Part shown: one piece after another, positions 38,594 through 47,277 of the stretch
How the letters are laid out: each line of letters starts with the position of its first letter
How positions within the stretch are numbered: the stretch's first letter is position 1
Assembly: GCF_003952485.1 (NCBI RefSeq)
Contig: NZ_CP034447.1
Location: forward strand, 1,798,001-1,862,000
DNA from: Mesorhizobium sp. M1E.F.Ca.ET.045.02.1.1
GTDB taxonomy: Bacteria; Pseudomonadota; Alphaproteobacteria; Rhizobiales; Rhizobiaceae
Direction: 5' to 3'
Length of the DNA stretch: 64,000 bases
The notes under the pieces: generated by a model
The model's database searches: none
Told to the model about the DNA's origin: nothing
What the model saw: only the letters and a program-made list of their open reading frames with translations
Program-made: the position numbers and the translations under genes

Positions 38594-38696
38594 CACGCTG
38601 GCCGACCTCGACGCCAGCGAAACGGTCGGCCGCATCCATCTCGCCGAAGCGATTTCCTACCGCATGAGCGCAGAGCGGATGGCGCAGGCGGCGTAG
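38594..38696 (+). repeat. duplicated comM 3' end
   Basis: 103 bases identical to the last 103 of comM (37557-37659) except for three or four changes around the AATGCGG/AGCGCAG segment; it ends at the same TAG. The two copies bracket the A+T-rich lipoprotein insert. After the second copy the sequence returns to ordinary GC-rich DNA, so this end marks the original chromosomal flank. Confidence 0.92.
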
Positions 38697-38757
38697 TCAC
38701 AAGGAACCCGCAAGCGCGCCGGGTCCGTTTCTCCAAGCGGACCTTCCTTTGCCGGCG

Positions 38758-39351
38758 TCAAACGGCCTCTGGGATCAGCTTCTGCAATGTCGGCGTCATG
38801 ATCGTGGCGAAAGCCGCAGTATCGCCATAGGTTCGCGCAGAAAGCATCGCCCCGTGCACGGTCGCCATGAAGGCCTCCGCCTCAACGCGCGGCGCAGCGG
38901 AAATTGTCAACGTGCTTTGCCGGGCGCCCCGCTCGATGACACCGGTCAGCCACCCCGAGAGAAACTGAAAATACGCCCGGACTTCCACGGCAACCTCTGG
39001 CGGAAGGGCCGGAAGCTCACTGGCGAGCAGTGCGCAGACGCAGAACGGCCGGCTCGCATCCTCAATGCAGCGAGCCCAAAAGCCGGCGTAGGTTCGAAGC
39101 AACTCAGGCGGCTCAGGCACATTGCGCTCAAGCTCCGCCATGCCCGTGACGGCATCCTCGAGGTAGCGCCTGACCAGGGTTTGCACCAGATCGACCTTGC
39201 TGGGGAAATGGTGGTGGATGCTGGCCTTGCGGATACCGATCACCTCGGCGATATCGGCGTAGCTGAACCCGTTGTAGCCGCCGGCGACGATGAAGCGTCG
39301 CGCGGCGGCCAGGATGTCATCGGCAGTGTTCGATGGCTTGTTCATAGACAT
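38758..39351 (-). CDS. TetR/AcrR family transcriptional regulator
   Basis: 197 residues. N-terminal HTH: ILAAARRFIVAGGYNGFSYADIAEVIGIRKASIHHHFPSKVDLVQ (shown here in pieces: GYNGFSYADIAEVIG and ASIHHHFPSK). The ligand-binding domain is of the YcdC/AcrR type. It is transcribed after the DUF308 gene (24 bases apart) and probably represses the pair by binding the palindrome at 39991-40008. Confidence 0.92.
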   Translation of the reverse strand: MSMNKPSNTADDILAAARRFIVAGGYNGFSYADIAEVIGIRKASIHHHFPSKVDLVQTLVRRYLEDAVTGMAELERNVPEPPELLRTYAGFWARCIEDASRPFCVCALLASELPALPPEVAVEVRAYFQFLSGWLTGVIERGARQSTLTISAAPRVEAEAFMATVHGAMLSARTYGDTAAFATIMTPTLQKLIPEAV

Positions 39352-39375
39352 GCCTAACGTCCAGCGGAGAAAACC

Positions 39376-39966
39376 TCAACTCACGGCCCGCGGCGACTTG
39401 CGAAGAGCGCCGCCGACCGACAGCCACACGGCGGACACGAGGAAGTAGAAGGCGCCGAAAGCGGCATAGGGCGCAACGTTGGCGATGCCAATGGCCTCCA
39501 TGCCCCCGGCCATCTTTACGAAAAACAGGCCCGCCAGCGCCGATTGGGCGCCGCTCAGGATCATCGCCCACTGGGCGCCGTTGGTTTTCCAGCGACGCAC
39601 CGCGGTCAGCAGCTGAAACACGCCGGAGCCAACGGCCCAGACGCCATAGACCGAGAGCACCGCGTTCATACTGTGACCAAGCGCGATCGTGACCGCGATC
39701 GCAGTGATGACGCTGACGACCAAATTGAGCAGCTGCGATTTGTTGCGGCTGAGCCCACCGGTGCGCCGCGCGTCAATGTAGTTGGCGAGCGCGTCCCATA
39801 GAGGGTAGGCCACCAGCATGACGGCGGCAAACGGTGGACTGTCTTTCGCGACCGTGAAAGCCAGCGCAACCCAGGCCGCCGATACGGCAAACCGCAGGAA
39901 ATAATAGCTTTTGAGCCAGGCGTTTGAAGACAGGGCACGGCTTTGATCGTTCATTTGTGCAGACAT
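39376..39966 (-). CDS. DUF308-like membrane protein
   Basis: 196 residues with about six hydrophobic helices (for example FAVSAAWVALAFTVA, LLNLVVSVITAIAVTIALG, AYAAFGAFYFLVSAVWL cut short). The arrangement resembles HdeD/DUF308 proteins, inner-membrane proteins of unclear function. First gene of an operon with a TetR repressor, suggesting stress- or compound-induced expression. Confidence 0.72.
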   Translation of the reverse strand: MSAQMNDQSRALSSNAWLKSYYFLRFAVSAAWVALAFTVAKDSPPFAAVMLVAYPLWDALANYIDARRTGGLSRNKSQLLNLVVSVITAIAVTIALGHSMNAVLSVYGVWAVGSGVFQLLTAVRRWKTNGAQWAMILSGAQSALAGLFFVKMAGGMEAIGIANVAPYAAFGAFYFLVSAVWLSVGGALRKSPRAVS

Positions 39967-39990
39967 GATGGGATCTCTCGTTTGACGAGC

Positions 39991-40008
39991 CTACCAACTA
40001 GTAGGTAG
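39991..40008. promoter_or_regulatory. TetR-type operator palindrome
   Basis: CTACCAACTAGTAGGTAG is an 18-base palindrome with a single mismatched pair and lies 25 bases upstream of the DUF308 start. TACC-n-ACTAGT-n-GGTA symmetry is characteristic of TetR-family operators and the operon contains a tetR gene. Confidence 0.75.
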
Positions 40009-40164
40009 ATTATGGATCGTCAAGGCATCGCCGATCACCTCGACATCTCATTTATGTGATCGGTCGTTCGCGTATAGCCGCGCATGGACCGCGCTGGCCG
40101 AAGATCTGTCGAAGCTGCGCGGGACGGGCCGAACTGAGGCTCCTGCTCAAATGGGCGCGCTACG

Positions 40165-40387
40165 TCCCTCTCCCCTTGAGGGGTGGGGCAATCGCATATG
40201 GCGCTCCCCCTCTCCGTCTCGGCTTCGCCGAGCCACCTCTCCCCCACTTTGTGGGGGAGAGGAACCCAAGCTTTTCAAGGCCGCGGCGTCAGCAGTTAGC
40301 GTTTCCTCGCCCCCATGAAATGGGGGAGAGGTGGCCGCGTAGCGGTCGGAGAGGGGAGCCAGCGCTGCCATATGCGATTGCCCTGCC
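40165..40387. repeat. composite palindrome, C-family core in GCATATG outer arms
   Basis: Outer arms GGGCAATCGCATATG (40186-40200) and CATATGCGATTGCCC (40369-40383). Inside are C-family arms: CCCCTCTCCGTCTCGGC...GAGCCACCTC at 40206-40238 with hairpin CTCCCCCAC/GTGGGGGAG, and the inverse GGGGGAGAGGTGGCCGCG at 40322-40339. Confidence 0.85.
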
Positions 40388-40493
40388 CGTCGCCGCCTTT
40401 TTGAGCTGAACCGGACGGAGTGCGGTAGCGGTGACATCGCTTCGTGGCGTCGAAATGGGAGTCGGCGCGCACTTAACCCGGCCCTTCGGACCA

Positions 40494-40640
40494 CCCCCCT
40501 CAAGGCAGGGCTATTGCATATGAGATTCTTGCGAAGAGAGACCCCCTCCCCCTGTGGGGAGGGGTTAGGGGTGGGGGTATTCGTAGGGCGCAAACCGTCG
40601 CTATCCATATGCGATAGCCCTGCCCCTCAAGAGGAGGGGC
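40494..40640. repeat. composite palindrome, D-like core in GCATATG outer arms
   Basis: Outer arms GCAGGGCTATTGCATATG (40506-40523) and CATATGCGATAGCCCTGC (40607-40624), with CCCCTC/GAGGGG further out. The core contains CCCCTCCCC/GGGGAGGGG and GGGTTAGGGGTGGGGGTA, the D-family sequence also at 23412-23430. Confidence 0.85.
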
Positions 40641-40656
40641 GCCGGCGCTACCGGCC

Positions 40657-42828
40657 TCAGGCTTGCTCCCGCGCCTTCAGCTCCAGCCGGCGCGCATGCA
40701 GCACCGGCTCCGTATAGCCGTTGGGTTGGACTGTGCCCTTGAAGACCAGGTCGCAGGCGGCCTGGAAGGCGATTGAGTTATCGAAGTCCGGCGCCATCGG
40801 CCGGTAGAGCGGGTCGCCGACATTCTGGCGGTCGACGATCGCCGCCATGCGCTGCAGCGAATCCCGCACCTGGATTTCCGAGCACACCTTGTGGCGCAGC
40901 CAGTTGGCGATGTGCTGCGAGGAAATTCGCAGCGTGGCGCGGTCCTCCATCAGGCCGACATCGTTGATATCGGGCACTTTCGAGCAGCCGACGCCCTGGT
41001 CGATCCAGCGCACGACATAGCCGAGGATGCCTTGCGCGTTGTTGTCGAGCTCACGCTGGATCTCGTCCGGCGTCCAGTTCGGCCGCACCGCCACCGGCAC
41101 CGACAAAATATCGTCGAGCCTGGCCTTCGGCCGGCTCTTCAAGGTCGCCTGCACGGCGTGCACGTCGACCTTGTGGTAGTGCGTGGCGTGCAGGGTCGCC
41201 GCCGTCGGCGACGGCACCCAGGCGGTATTGGCGCCGGCCTTGGGATGCGCGATCTTCTGCTCCAGCATCGCCGCCATCAAATCGGGCATCGCCCACATGC
41301 CCTTGCCGATCTGGGCGTGGCCGGAAAGCCCGCATTCGAGACCGGTGTCGACATTCCAGGCCTCGTAGGCGGAAATCCAGGCGGCCTGCTTCATGTCGCC
41401 CTTGCGGATCATCGGGCCGGCTTCCATCGAGGTGTGGATCTCGTCGCCGGTGCGGTCGAGGAAGCCGGTGTTGATGAACACCACGCGTTCCCGTGCCGCG
41501 CGGATCGCTTCCTTGAGGTTGACGGTGGTGCGCCGCTCCTCGTCCATGATGCCCATCTTGATGGTGTTCTTCGCCATGCCGAGCAGCGCCTCGACGCGGT
41601 CGAAAATCTCGACGGCGAAGGCGACCTCGTCGGGCCCGTGCATCTTCGGCTTCACCACATACATCGAGCCCGCGCGGGAATTGGCGCACCGCCCGTTCGG
41701 CCCAACGTCATGCAGCGCGATCAGCGCGGTGAGCGCGGCATCCATGATGCCTTCCGGCACCTCTTGGCCCGCGCGGTCGAGGATCGCCTGATTGGTCATC
41801 AGGTGGCCGACATTGCGCACCAGCATCAGCGAGCGTCCGGGCAGCAGCAACTGGCCGCCATTCGGCGACGTGTAGCGGCGGTCCGGATTGAGCTTGCGGA
41901 CAAAAGTCTTGCCGCCCTTGGTGATCTCTTCCGCCAGGTCGCCCTTCATCAGGCCGAGCCAGTTGCGGTAGACGACGACCTTGTCCTCGGCATCCACGGC
42001 GGCGACCGAATCCTCGCAGTCCTGGATGGTGGTCAAGGCCGATTCCAGGATGAGATCGGCAATGCCGGCCGGATCGGTCTTGCCGATCTGGTTGGCGCGG
42101 TCGATTGCAATCTCGATATGCAGGCCGTTCTTGACCAGAAGCACGGCCTCGGGATTCTCGGCATCGCCGCGATAGCCGGCGAACTGCTTCGGGTCGGCAA
42201 GCGTGGTGGCGCCGGCGCCTTCGCCGACCCTCAGTGCGCCGTTCGCCACCGAGAGCCCGTTGACGCCGGCCCATTTGCCCGTGGTCAGCGGCACGGACTG
42301 GTCGAGGAAATCCCTGGCCCAGGCGATGACCCTGGCGCCGCGCGTGGGATTAAACCCCTTGCCCTTCTCGGCGCCGCCCGTCTCGGGGATGGCATCCGTG
42401 CCGTAGAGCGCGTCATAGAGCGAGCCCCAGCGCGCATTGGCGGCATTGAGCGCATAGCGTGCGTTCATCACCGGCACGACGAGCTGCGGCCCGGCGACGA
42501 CGGCGATCTCGGGGTCGACATTGTCGGTCGAGACACTGAAGATCGGACCTTCCGGCACCAGATAGCCGATCTCCTTGAGGAACCCCCTGTAGGCTTCCAT
42601 GTCGACCGGCGCGCCGTTTTCGCGATACCAGCCGTCGAGCTTTTCCTGCATGGCGTCGCGTTTGGCGAGCAGCGCGCGGTTCTTCGGCGCCAGATCATGG
42701 ACGATGGCTGAAAAGCCCTCCCAGAAGGCTTCCGGATCGATGCCGGTGCCGACTGCTGCCTCCTCGGCCACGAAGTCATGGAGCTCCCGGGCGATTTGCA
42801 ACCCGGCGATCTCGATGCGGTCGGTCAT
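40657..42828 (-). CDS. glcB: malate synthase G
   Basis: 723 residues, the long monomeric isoform. Condenses glyoxylate with acetyl-CoA to malate (glyoxylate shunt, glycolate use). Landmarks: [17 protein letters not shown] (active-site Arg region), [12 protein letters not shown], and [19 protein letters not shown]. Start at 42828 ([11 protein letters not shown]) follows GGAGA; longer frames lack a ribosome site. Preceded by an A-family palindrome, followed by the palindrome-rich gap. Confidence 0.97.
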   Translation of the reverse strand: MTDRIEIAGLQIARELHDFVAEEAAVGTGIDPEAFWEGFSAIVHDLAPKNRALLAKRDAMQEKLDGWYRENGAPVDMEAYRGFLKEIGYLVPEGPIFSVSTDNVDPEIAVVAGPQLVVPVMNARYALNAANARWGSLYDALYGTDAIPETGGAEKGKGFNPTRGARVIAWARDFLDQSVPLTTGKWAGVNGLSVANGALRVGEGAGATTLADPKQFAGYRGDAENPEAVLLVKNGLHIEIAIDRANQIGKTDPAGIADLILESALTTIQDCEDSVAAVDAEDKVVVYRNWLGLMKGDLAEEITKGGKTFVRKLNPDRRYTSPNGGQLLLPGRSLMLVRNVGHLMTNQAILDRAGQEVPEGIMDAALTALIALHDVGPNGRCANSRAGSMYVVKPKMHGPDEVAFAVEIFDRVEALLGMAKNTIKMGIMDEERRTTVNLKEAIRAARERVVFINTGFLDRTGDEIHTSMEAGPMIRKGDMKQAAWISAYEAWNVDTGLECGLSGHAQIGKGMWAMPDLMAAMLEQKIAHPKAGANTAWVPSPTAATLHATHYHKVDVHAVQATLKSRPKARLDDILSVPVAVRPNWTPDEIQRELDNNAQGILGYVVRWIDQGVGCSKVPDINDVGLMEDRATLRISSQHIANWLRHKVCSEIQVRDSLQRMAAIVDRQNVGDPLYRPMAPDFDNSIAFQAACDLVFKGTVQPNGYTEPVLHARRLELKAREQA

Positions 42829-42923
42829 CAGCACGTCTCCAGATGATAGGCTTTGCCGGGCCTTTGGCATGTTGGGGGTCAGGGGTCAATTCGGCTTAGG
42901 GTTAAGTAGGGCGGCGCGGCCTT

Positions 42924-43069
42924 CCCTTCTCCCCTTGTGGGAGAAGGTGGATCGGCGCGCAAGCGCCGAGACGGATGAGGGGTGTTCCAGCGGAGTGAGA
43001 CGTCAGCTTTCCCTAGAGCACCCCTCATCCGTCGCCTTCGGCGACACCTTCTCCCACAAGGGGAGAAGG
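42924..43069. repeat. A-family two-arm palindromic element, copy 1
   Basis: Left arm CCTTCTCCCCTTGTGGGAG...GAGACGGATGAGGGGTG, short spacer CCAGCGGAGTGAGACGTC..., right arm GCACCCCTCATCCGTCGCC...GGGGAGAAGG. Each arm has two hairpins. The copy at 53190-53333 shares even the spacer. Confidence 0.9.
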
Positions 43070-43077
43070 ACGGGCGC

Positions 43078-45114
43078 CTACGCCGCGATCCGCGGCCGTC
43101 CCGACGCCACCGCCACGACATGCGCTTCGATGAACATGCGCTGGCCTTCGATGGTCGAGACCTTGAACTCGGTGGCGACGTCGATCTCGGCGCTGTCGGT
43201 GCCGGCATCCTTGGCGCGCTGGGCGGCGAGCGCCCGCACATCGGTTTCCGCCGCGGCGATCGCCTTCGCCTCGTCGGTGAAATCGCGCACCGTTTGCCCC
43301 GACGCGAGGCGGAAGAGACCTTCCCTGGGCTGGCTGACGCGGGCTTCGGCCAAGACGCGGACCTGGCCGACCACGGCGCCAAGCGCATTCGCGACGTCGG
43401 TGTCCTCCGGCACGATGCAGCCATTGCCGATCAGCGGCGGCAGCCCGGCATAATGCAGCGGCGCCGAGGCGCCGAGGCCGATGACCGGGCGGTCGAGCGC
43501 GACAGTGAAGCGGGCGATGCCGGGATGCGCGTCGACGGCGCGCTGCACCAGCGCATGGGCGACCGTCGCGGCACCGTCCAAACCGTCCTCGGCGAAGGCG
43601 GTTTCGAGGATGTATTCGGCCGACCAGCGCGTCAGCGTGGTGAGCACGCGCTCGGCGAGCGCTTCCGGCGTCGCCGCAATCGCCTGCCCGCGGCCGTCGC
43701 GGCGGCGGGCGAAGAGCTCGGCGCCGAGGCGGGCGGCGGCGGGATCCCAATTGGCCTGCCTGCCCAGCACATGGGCGGCGTCGGACGGCGTGAAGCCGCA
43801 AATATGTACGAGGCCCCGCGCCACCAGCCGGTTGAGCGTGGCGTTCTGGGCGTTGGAGGTAAGCAGTCTGTCGAGCGCGAGCGGGGTGGCGCCGATCGCC
43901 TCGTAGAGTTTTGCTTCCGGCGCGGTGAGGCCGGCGGAGAGCCGATCCGGCACACCGGTGCGCACGGCAAAGCGCCCGTCCATGCGGCCGGGATTCGGCG
44001 CGCGCAACTGCCGTTCCAGCTCGGCGGTGACCGCCTCGCCATGCACCATTCCCGCCAGCGCCAGCGGCACCAGGCGACGCGGCCCGAGCAGGATTTTCGG
44101 GGTGAGCGCGCCGTCTTCCAGCGCCACTTCCGAGTCGCCGCCAAGGCCGAAGGTGCGCATGGCCACCGCCTCCACCATTGTGCGGAAGCCGCCGACGGTG
44201 GCGCCTTCGGGATCGAGGCGAGGCCGGCCGCCGTCGAGCACCGCGACATCCGTCGTGGTGCCGCCGATGTCCGACACCATGGCGTCGTCGAGCCCAGTCA
44301 TGTGGCGGGCGCCGACAAGGCTGGCGGCGGGGCCTGAGAGAATGGTTTCAATCGGCCGCTGGCGGGCGAAGGCCGCGGAGACCAGCGCGCCGTCGCCGCG
44401 CACCACCATCAGGGGTGCTGCGATGCCGCGTTTGGCAAGAAAGCCTTCGGTCGCCGCCACCAGCCGGTCGATCATCGAGATCAGGCGGGCGTTGAGCAGC
44501 GTGGTCAGCGCGCGGCGCGGCCCGCCGAGCTTGGCCGACAATTCATGGCTGGCGGTGACCGGCAGGCCGGTCTTCTCGCGGATCAGGTCGCGCGCCGCCA
44601 GCTCATGCGCCGGATTGCGGGTGGCGAAATAGGCGCAGACGGCGAAACCCGACACCGAACGCCCAAGCTCCGGCAGCGCCGCCTCGAGGTCGGAAAGGTC
44701 GAGTTTTGCCGCATTGCCGTGCACGTCATGGCCGCCGGGACAGAACACGACCGGATCGGTGCCTAAAGCCGTCTTCAGCCCGTCGCGGGCAAGGTCTGCC
44801 TCGGAAAAGCCGATCATGATGAGCGCCACGCGGCCGCCCTGGCCCTCGACCAGCGCGTTGGTGGCCAAAGTCGTCGACATCGAGACAAGCTTGATGGCCG
44901 CCGGGTCGGTGCCGGCCTTCTCCAGCACCGCGTCGACCGCGCCGGAAATGCCGACGGCGAGATCGTGCCTGGTGGTGAGCGCCTTGGCCTTGGCCAGCAC
45001 CTTGCCCTTGTTTGGGTTATCCAGGGGCCCGCCCTCTTCCGACCACAGCACAGCATCGGTGTAGGTGCCGCCGGTGTCGATGCCGAGGAAGAGAGGGGAT
45101 TGCTTGGCGATCAT
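43078..45114 (-). CDS. hydantoinase/oxoprolinase family protein (HyuA type)
   Basis: 678 residues, ASKHA-like fold: FLGIDTGGTYTDAVLW at the N-terminus, SMSTTLATNALVEGQGG, and DIGGTTTDVAVLDGG. The length and domains equal an N-methylhydantoinase A/5-oxoprolinase alpha subunit, but no HyuB partner is adjacent. It would open a lactam or hydantoin ring using ATP; substrate unknown. Start at 45114 (MIAKQSPLFLG) is at the domain edge; the 81-residue extension runs into a B-family repeat. Confidence 0.9.
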   Translation of the reverse strand: MIAKQSPLFLGIDTGGTYTDAVLWSEEGGPLDNPNKGKVLAKAKALTTRHDLAVGISGAVDAVLEKAGTDPAAIKLVSMSTTLATNALVEGQGGRVALIMIGFSEADLARDGLKTALGTDPVVFCPGGHDVHGNAAKLDLSDLEAALPELGRSVSGFAVCAYFATRNPAHELAARDLIREKTGLPVTASHELSAKLGGPRRALTTLLNARLISMIDRLVAATEGFLAKRGIAAPLMVVRGDGALVSAAFARQRPIETILSGPAASLVGARHMTGLDDAMVSDIGGTTTDVAVLDGGRPRLDPEGATVGGFRTMVEAVAMRTFGLGGDSEVALEDGALTPKILLGPRRLVPLALAGMVHGEAVTAELERQLRAPNPGRMDGRFAVRTGVPDRLSAGLTAPEAKLYEAIGATPLALDRLLTSNAQNATLNRLVARGLVHICGFTPSDAAHVLGRQANWDPAAARLGAELFARRRDGRGQAIAATPEALAERVLTTLTRWSAEYILETAFAEDGLDGAATVAHALVQRAVDAHPGIARFTVALDRPVIGLGASAPLHYAGLPPLIGNGCIVPEDTDVANALGAVVGQVRVLAEARVSQPREGLFRLASGQTVRDFTDEAKAIAAAETDVRALAAQRAKDAGTDSAEIDVATEFKVSTIEGQRMFIEAHVVAVASGRPRIAA

Positions 45115-45205
45115 GGGCGGGGCGGCAGTCCGGGGAAACGAGATTTGGTGCCTGCCCCTTAGCCGATACGGGGTTGCGGATAAAGGCGGGAGAGATGGGC
45201 CAGGT

Positions 45206-45368
45206 AATCTCCCCCCTTGAGGGGGAGATGTCGCCGAAGGCGACAGAGGGGGTCGCTGCGCGTCGAGCGCCGACGCCTTCCGCCACGACGAGCAATGACG
45301 TCGGCGATTTATGTGAGACGACCCCCTCTGGCCGCTTTGCGGCCATCTCCCCCTCAAGGGGGGAGATT
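45206..45368. repeat. B-family two-arm palindromic element, copy 1 (inverted)
   Basis: AATCTCCCCCCTTGAGGGGG...TCGCCGAAGGCGACAGAGGG on the left, CCCTCTGGCCGCTTTGCGGCC...AGGGGGGAGATT on the right, about 70 bases between. Compared with 46445 and 47110 it lies in the opposite orientation. Confidence 0.9.
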
Positions 45369-45374
45369 ACTCAG

Positions 45375-45677
45375 CTACTTCGCCGTGACGGTGCCCTTCA
45401 TCGAGCTGTGGATCGCACAGTGGAACGCATGCGCGCCGGCTTTGGCGATCTTGACCTTGGCGCTCTTGCCCTTGGCGAGCTGGCCGGTGTCGAAGGAGCC
45501 GTCCTCGGCCGTGGCGGTGTGCGTCATGGCGTCGGCATTGGTGAAGATGACGGTGTCGCCGACGGCGGCACTGATCTTGGCCGGGTGGAATTTCATGCCC
45601 TTGATCTGGACCGCGTGATTGGCGGCATAGGCGGGCATGGCGAAGGCGAGCAGAGCAAGAACGAGCATGGTTCGCAT
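45375..45677 (-). CDS. small secreted blue-copper protein (cupredoxin)
   Basis: 100 residues. Signal peptide MRTMLVLALLAFAMPAYA, then one plastocyanin/amicyanin-like domain. All four type 1 copper ligands are visible: His53 in MTHTA, Cys87 and His90 in HCAIH, Met93 in SSMKG. A periplasmic electron carrier or copper-binding protein. Strong CAGGAGG-like ribosome site upstream. Redox partner not adjacent. Confidence 0.92.
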   Translation of the reverse strand: MRTMLVLALLAFAMPAYAANHAVQIKGMKFHPAKISAAVGDTVIFTNADAMTHTATAEDGSFDTGQLAKGKSAKVKIAKAGAHAFHCAIHSSMKGTVTAK

Positions 45678-45736
45678 GATGGATTTCCTCCTGAAGCGCG
45701 AAACCTCATCCTAAACTAACGCCGGCGCACGGGTTT

Positions 45737-46363
45737 TCATGCCACGAACCCCACTCTTTTATGCGATCCGTCGCAGAACGGCTTGTTGGCCGAGTGGCCG
45801 CAGCGGCAGAGGAAGACCTTCGTCGTGCGGGCGACGGTGTGGCCGGTGCCGGTGACGATCTCGGCATTGCCTTCGAGCTTGAGCGGCCCGTTCGCGGTCG
45901 GCGTGACGTTCAGCGGGCCGTCCCGCGCCTCGAGCACCTGCGCCTCCTTCAGCGGCGGCTCGCCGGTGGCGGTGAAGCCGGCCTTGATGTGGCTGTTGTC
46001 GCAGAACGGCTTGTTCTGCGACTGGCCGCAGCGGCACAGCGTGGCGCGATGGAAAGTCTCGCCATTCAGTACGATTTGCGCATGCACCGCCAGGGGGCCG
46101 TTTTCCCTGACGCGCACGGTGTTGACCACCGGCGGCTTCTCCTGCGGCCCGCCATCCTTCCTGGCATAGGTGATGGCGCCCGACGGGCAGTTCTCGGCCA
46201 GCGCCACCACCTTCTCGACGCTCGCCGCATCGGGATGGATCCACTCGCCCTTGGCGTTTGGCACGAAGACATGCGGGTTGCCGAGCACGCAGTTGCGCGA
46301 ATGGATGCAGCGCTTGCCGCTGAAGGAAACGTCGATCTTCTCGCCTTCGACCATGCCTGCCAT
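45737..46363 (-). CDS. iron-sulfur protein with Fer4_19 and two CDGSH domains
   Basis: 208 residues, cytoplasmic. N-terminal divergent 4Fe-4S mono-cluster domain (GKRCIHSRNCVLGNPHVF, AENCPSGAITY), then two CDGSH motifs: LCRCGQSQNKPFCDNSH near 127-143 and LCRCGHSANKPFCDGSH near 185-201, each holding a 2Fe-2S cluster with three Cys and one His. Function of this combination is not known; redox or cluster transfer is likely. Confidence 0.93.
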   Translation of the reverse strand: MAGMVEGEKIDVSFSGKRCIHSRNCVLGNPHVFVPNAKGEWIHPDAASVEKVVALAENCPSGAITYARKDGGPQEKPPVVNTVRVRENGPLAVHAQIVLNGETFHRATLCRCGQSQNKPFCDNSHIKAGFTATGEPPLKEAQVLEARDGPLNVTPTANGPLKLEGNAEIVTGTGHTVARTTKVFLCRCGHSANKPFCDGSHKRVGFVA

Positions 46364-46444
46364 TTGGGGGTCTCCTGTTGGTGGGTGGAGACGAGGCTAG
46401 GGCGGGGGCGCGAAGGGCGTCAAGCTGGCCGGATGCACGGCCTT

Positions 46445-46604
46445 ATCTCCCCCCTCGAGGGGGAGATGGCCGCAAAGCGGCCAGAGGGGGTCGTCTCACG
46501 TAGATCGCCAGCGTCGTTTTCGTCGCGCAGGGCGCGTCGGCGCTCGATGCGCGGCGACCCCCTCTGTCACCTTCGGCGACATCTCCCCCTCAAGGGGGGA
46601 GATT
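46445..46604. repeat. B-family two-arm palindromic element, copy 2
   Basis: Starts ATCTCCCCCCTCGAGGGG with hairpin GGCCGCAAAGCGGCC, ends with TCACCTTCGGCGA-type hairpin and CCCTCAAGGGGGGAGAT. The spacer resembles that of copy 3 (47110-47269). Confidence 0.9.
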
Positions 46605-46611
46605 TGGCGCC

Positions 46612-46983
46612 CTACTCCTCCAGATTGATCTCCTCCGTCTGGCCGCCGCTGCAGGTGTAGCAGCAGTCGTCGCAGCTTTCCTTGTTGCCCGGACCGACGC
46701 CCCAATAGGTCTCCTCGTCGCCGTCGACCCAGGCGCCGTAGCAGATCTTCTCGCCGTCCTCGCAGGAGATCGGCAGCTCCTTGGTCTCGCCGTCGTCGAG
46801 ATAGAAATCCTTGCCATTGCCCGGCCAGACATAGTCGCGGTCCTGGCTGTAGAGTTCGACGCGCATGGCGTTGGGATGGCTGTTCCTGATCTGGAAGGTG
46901 ACGTCGCCGGCCTGCGCGGCGGACGAGACGATGACGGCAAGCGAGAGCGCGGCGGCAACGCGGCGCGCAATGGCGAAAGACAT
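46612..46983 (-). CDS. small Cys-rich secreted protein, paralogue 1
   Basis: 123 residues from ATG 46983. Signal peptide about 1-26 (ARRVAAALSLAVIVSSAAQA), then a beta-rich acidic domain: VTFQIRNSHPNAMRVELYSQ, VWPGNGKDFYL, PISCEDGEKICYGAWVDG, WGVGPGNKESCDDCCYTC. Six or seven cysteines cluster in the second half. No named family recognised. The gene at 47278 is a clear paralogue (PISCxxGExICxGAWV, GVGPxNxxxCxxCCxxC). Each is followed by a B-family repeat. Confidence 0.8.
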   Translation of the reverse strand: MSFAIARRVAAALSLAVIVSSAAQAGDVTFQIRNSHPNAMRVELYSQDRDYVWPGNGKDFYLDDGETKELPISCEDGEKICYGAWVDGDEETYWGVGPGNKESCDDCCYTCSGGQTEEINLEE

Positions 46984-47109
46984 GAAAACCCCCGAGGTCG
47001 AATCGGCCCCCACGGCCGATGGCGAATGATGGCATGCGAGGCTGGAACGAGGAAGGATTGATTCTCCCCGTGACGTTCGAGATTGGCGAAGGCGGAGTAG
47101 CGCGGCGCT

Positions 47110-47269
47110 AATCTCCCCCCTCGAGGGGGAGATGGCCGCGAAGCGGCCAGAGGGGGTCCTCGCGCGTGAAGCGCCAACGTCATTTCTTGTCGCGGACGGC
47201 GTCGGCGCTCGACGCGCAGCGACCCCCTCTGTCGCCTTCGGCGACATCTCCCCCTCGAGGGGGGAGATA
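47110..47269. repeat. B-family two-arm palindromic element, copy 3
   Basis: ATCTCCCCCCTCGAGGGG, hairpin GGCCGCGAAGCGGCC, spacer, then hairpin TCGCCTTCGGCGA and CCCTCGAGGGGGGAGAT. Lies between the two Cys-rich paralogues. Confidence 0.9.
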
Positions 47270-47277
47270 GCCGCCGC

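Larger units (their letters stand above)
40009..40656. other. gene-free region packed with nested palindromes
   Basis: The 648 bases between the tetR operator and glcB hold no gene. They contain two composite palindromes, 40165-40387 and 40494-40640, each with the same outer module around a different inner repeat family. All short ORFs here are translations of the repeats. Confidence 0.75.

Noticed and set aside
32941-38696. A tRNA-targeted integrative element around comM
   Set aside because: No tRNA, integrase or att-like short repeat is visible; the repeats are pieces of protein genes.
40056-40717. Several small ORFs in the palindrome-rich gap before glcB
   Set aside because: They translate repeat units (recurring GERW, PSPQGE-type peptides) and lack ribosome sites.
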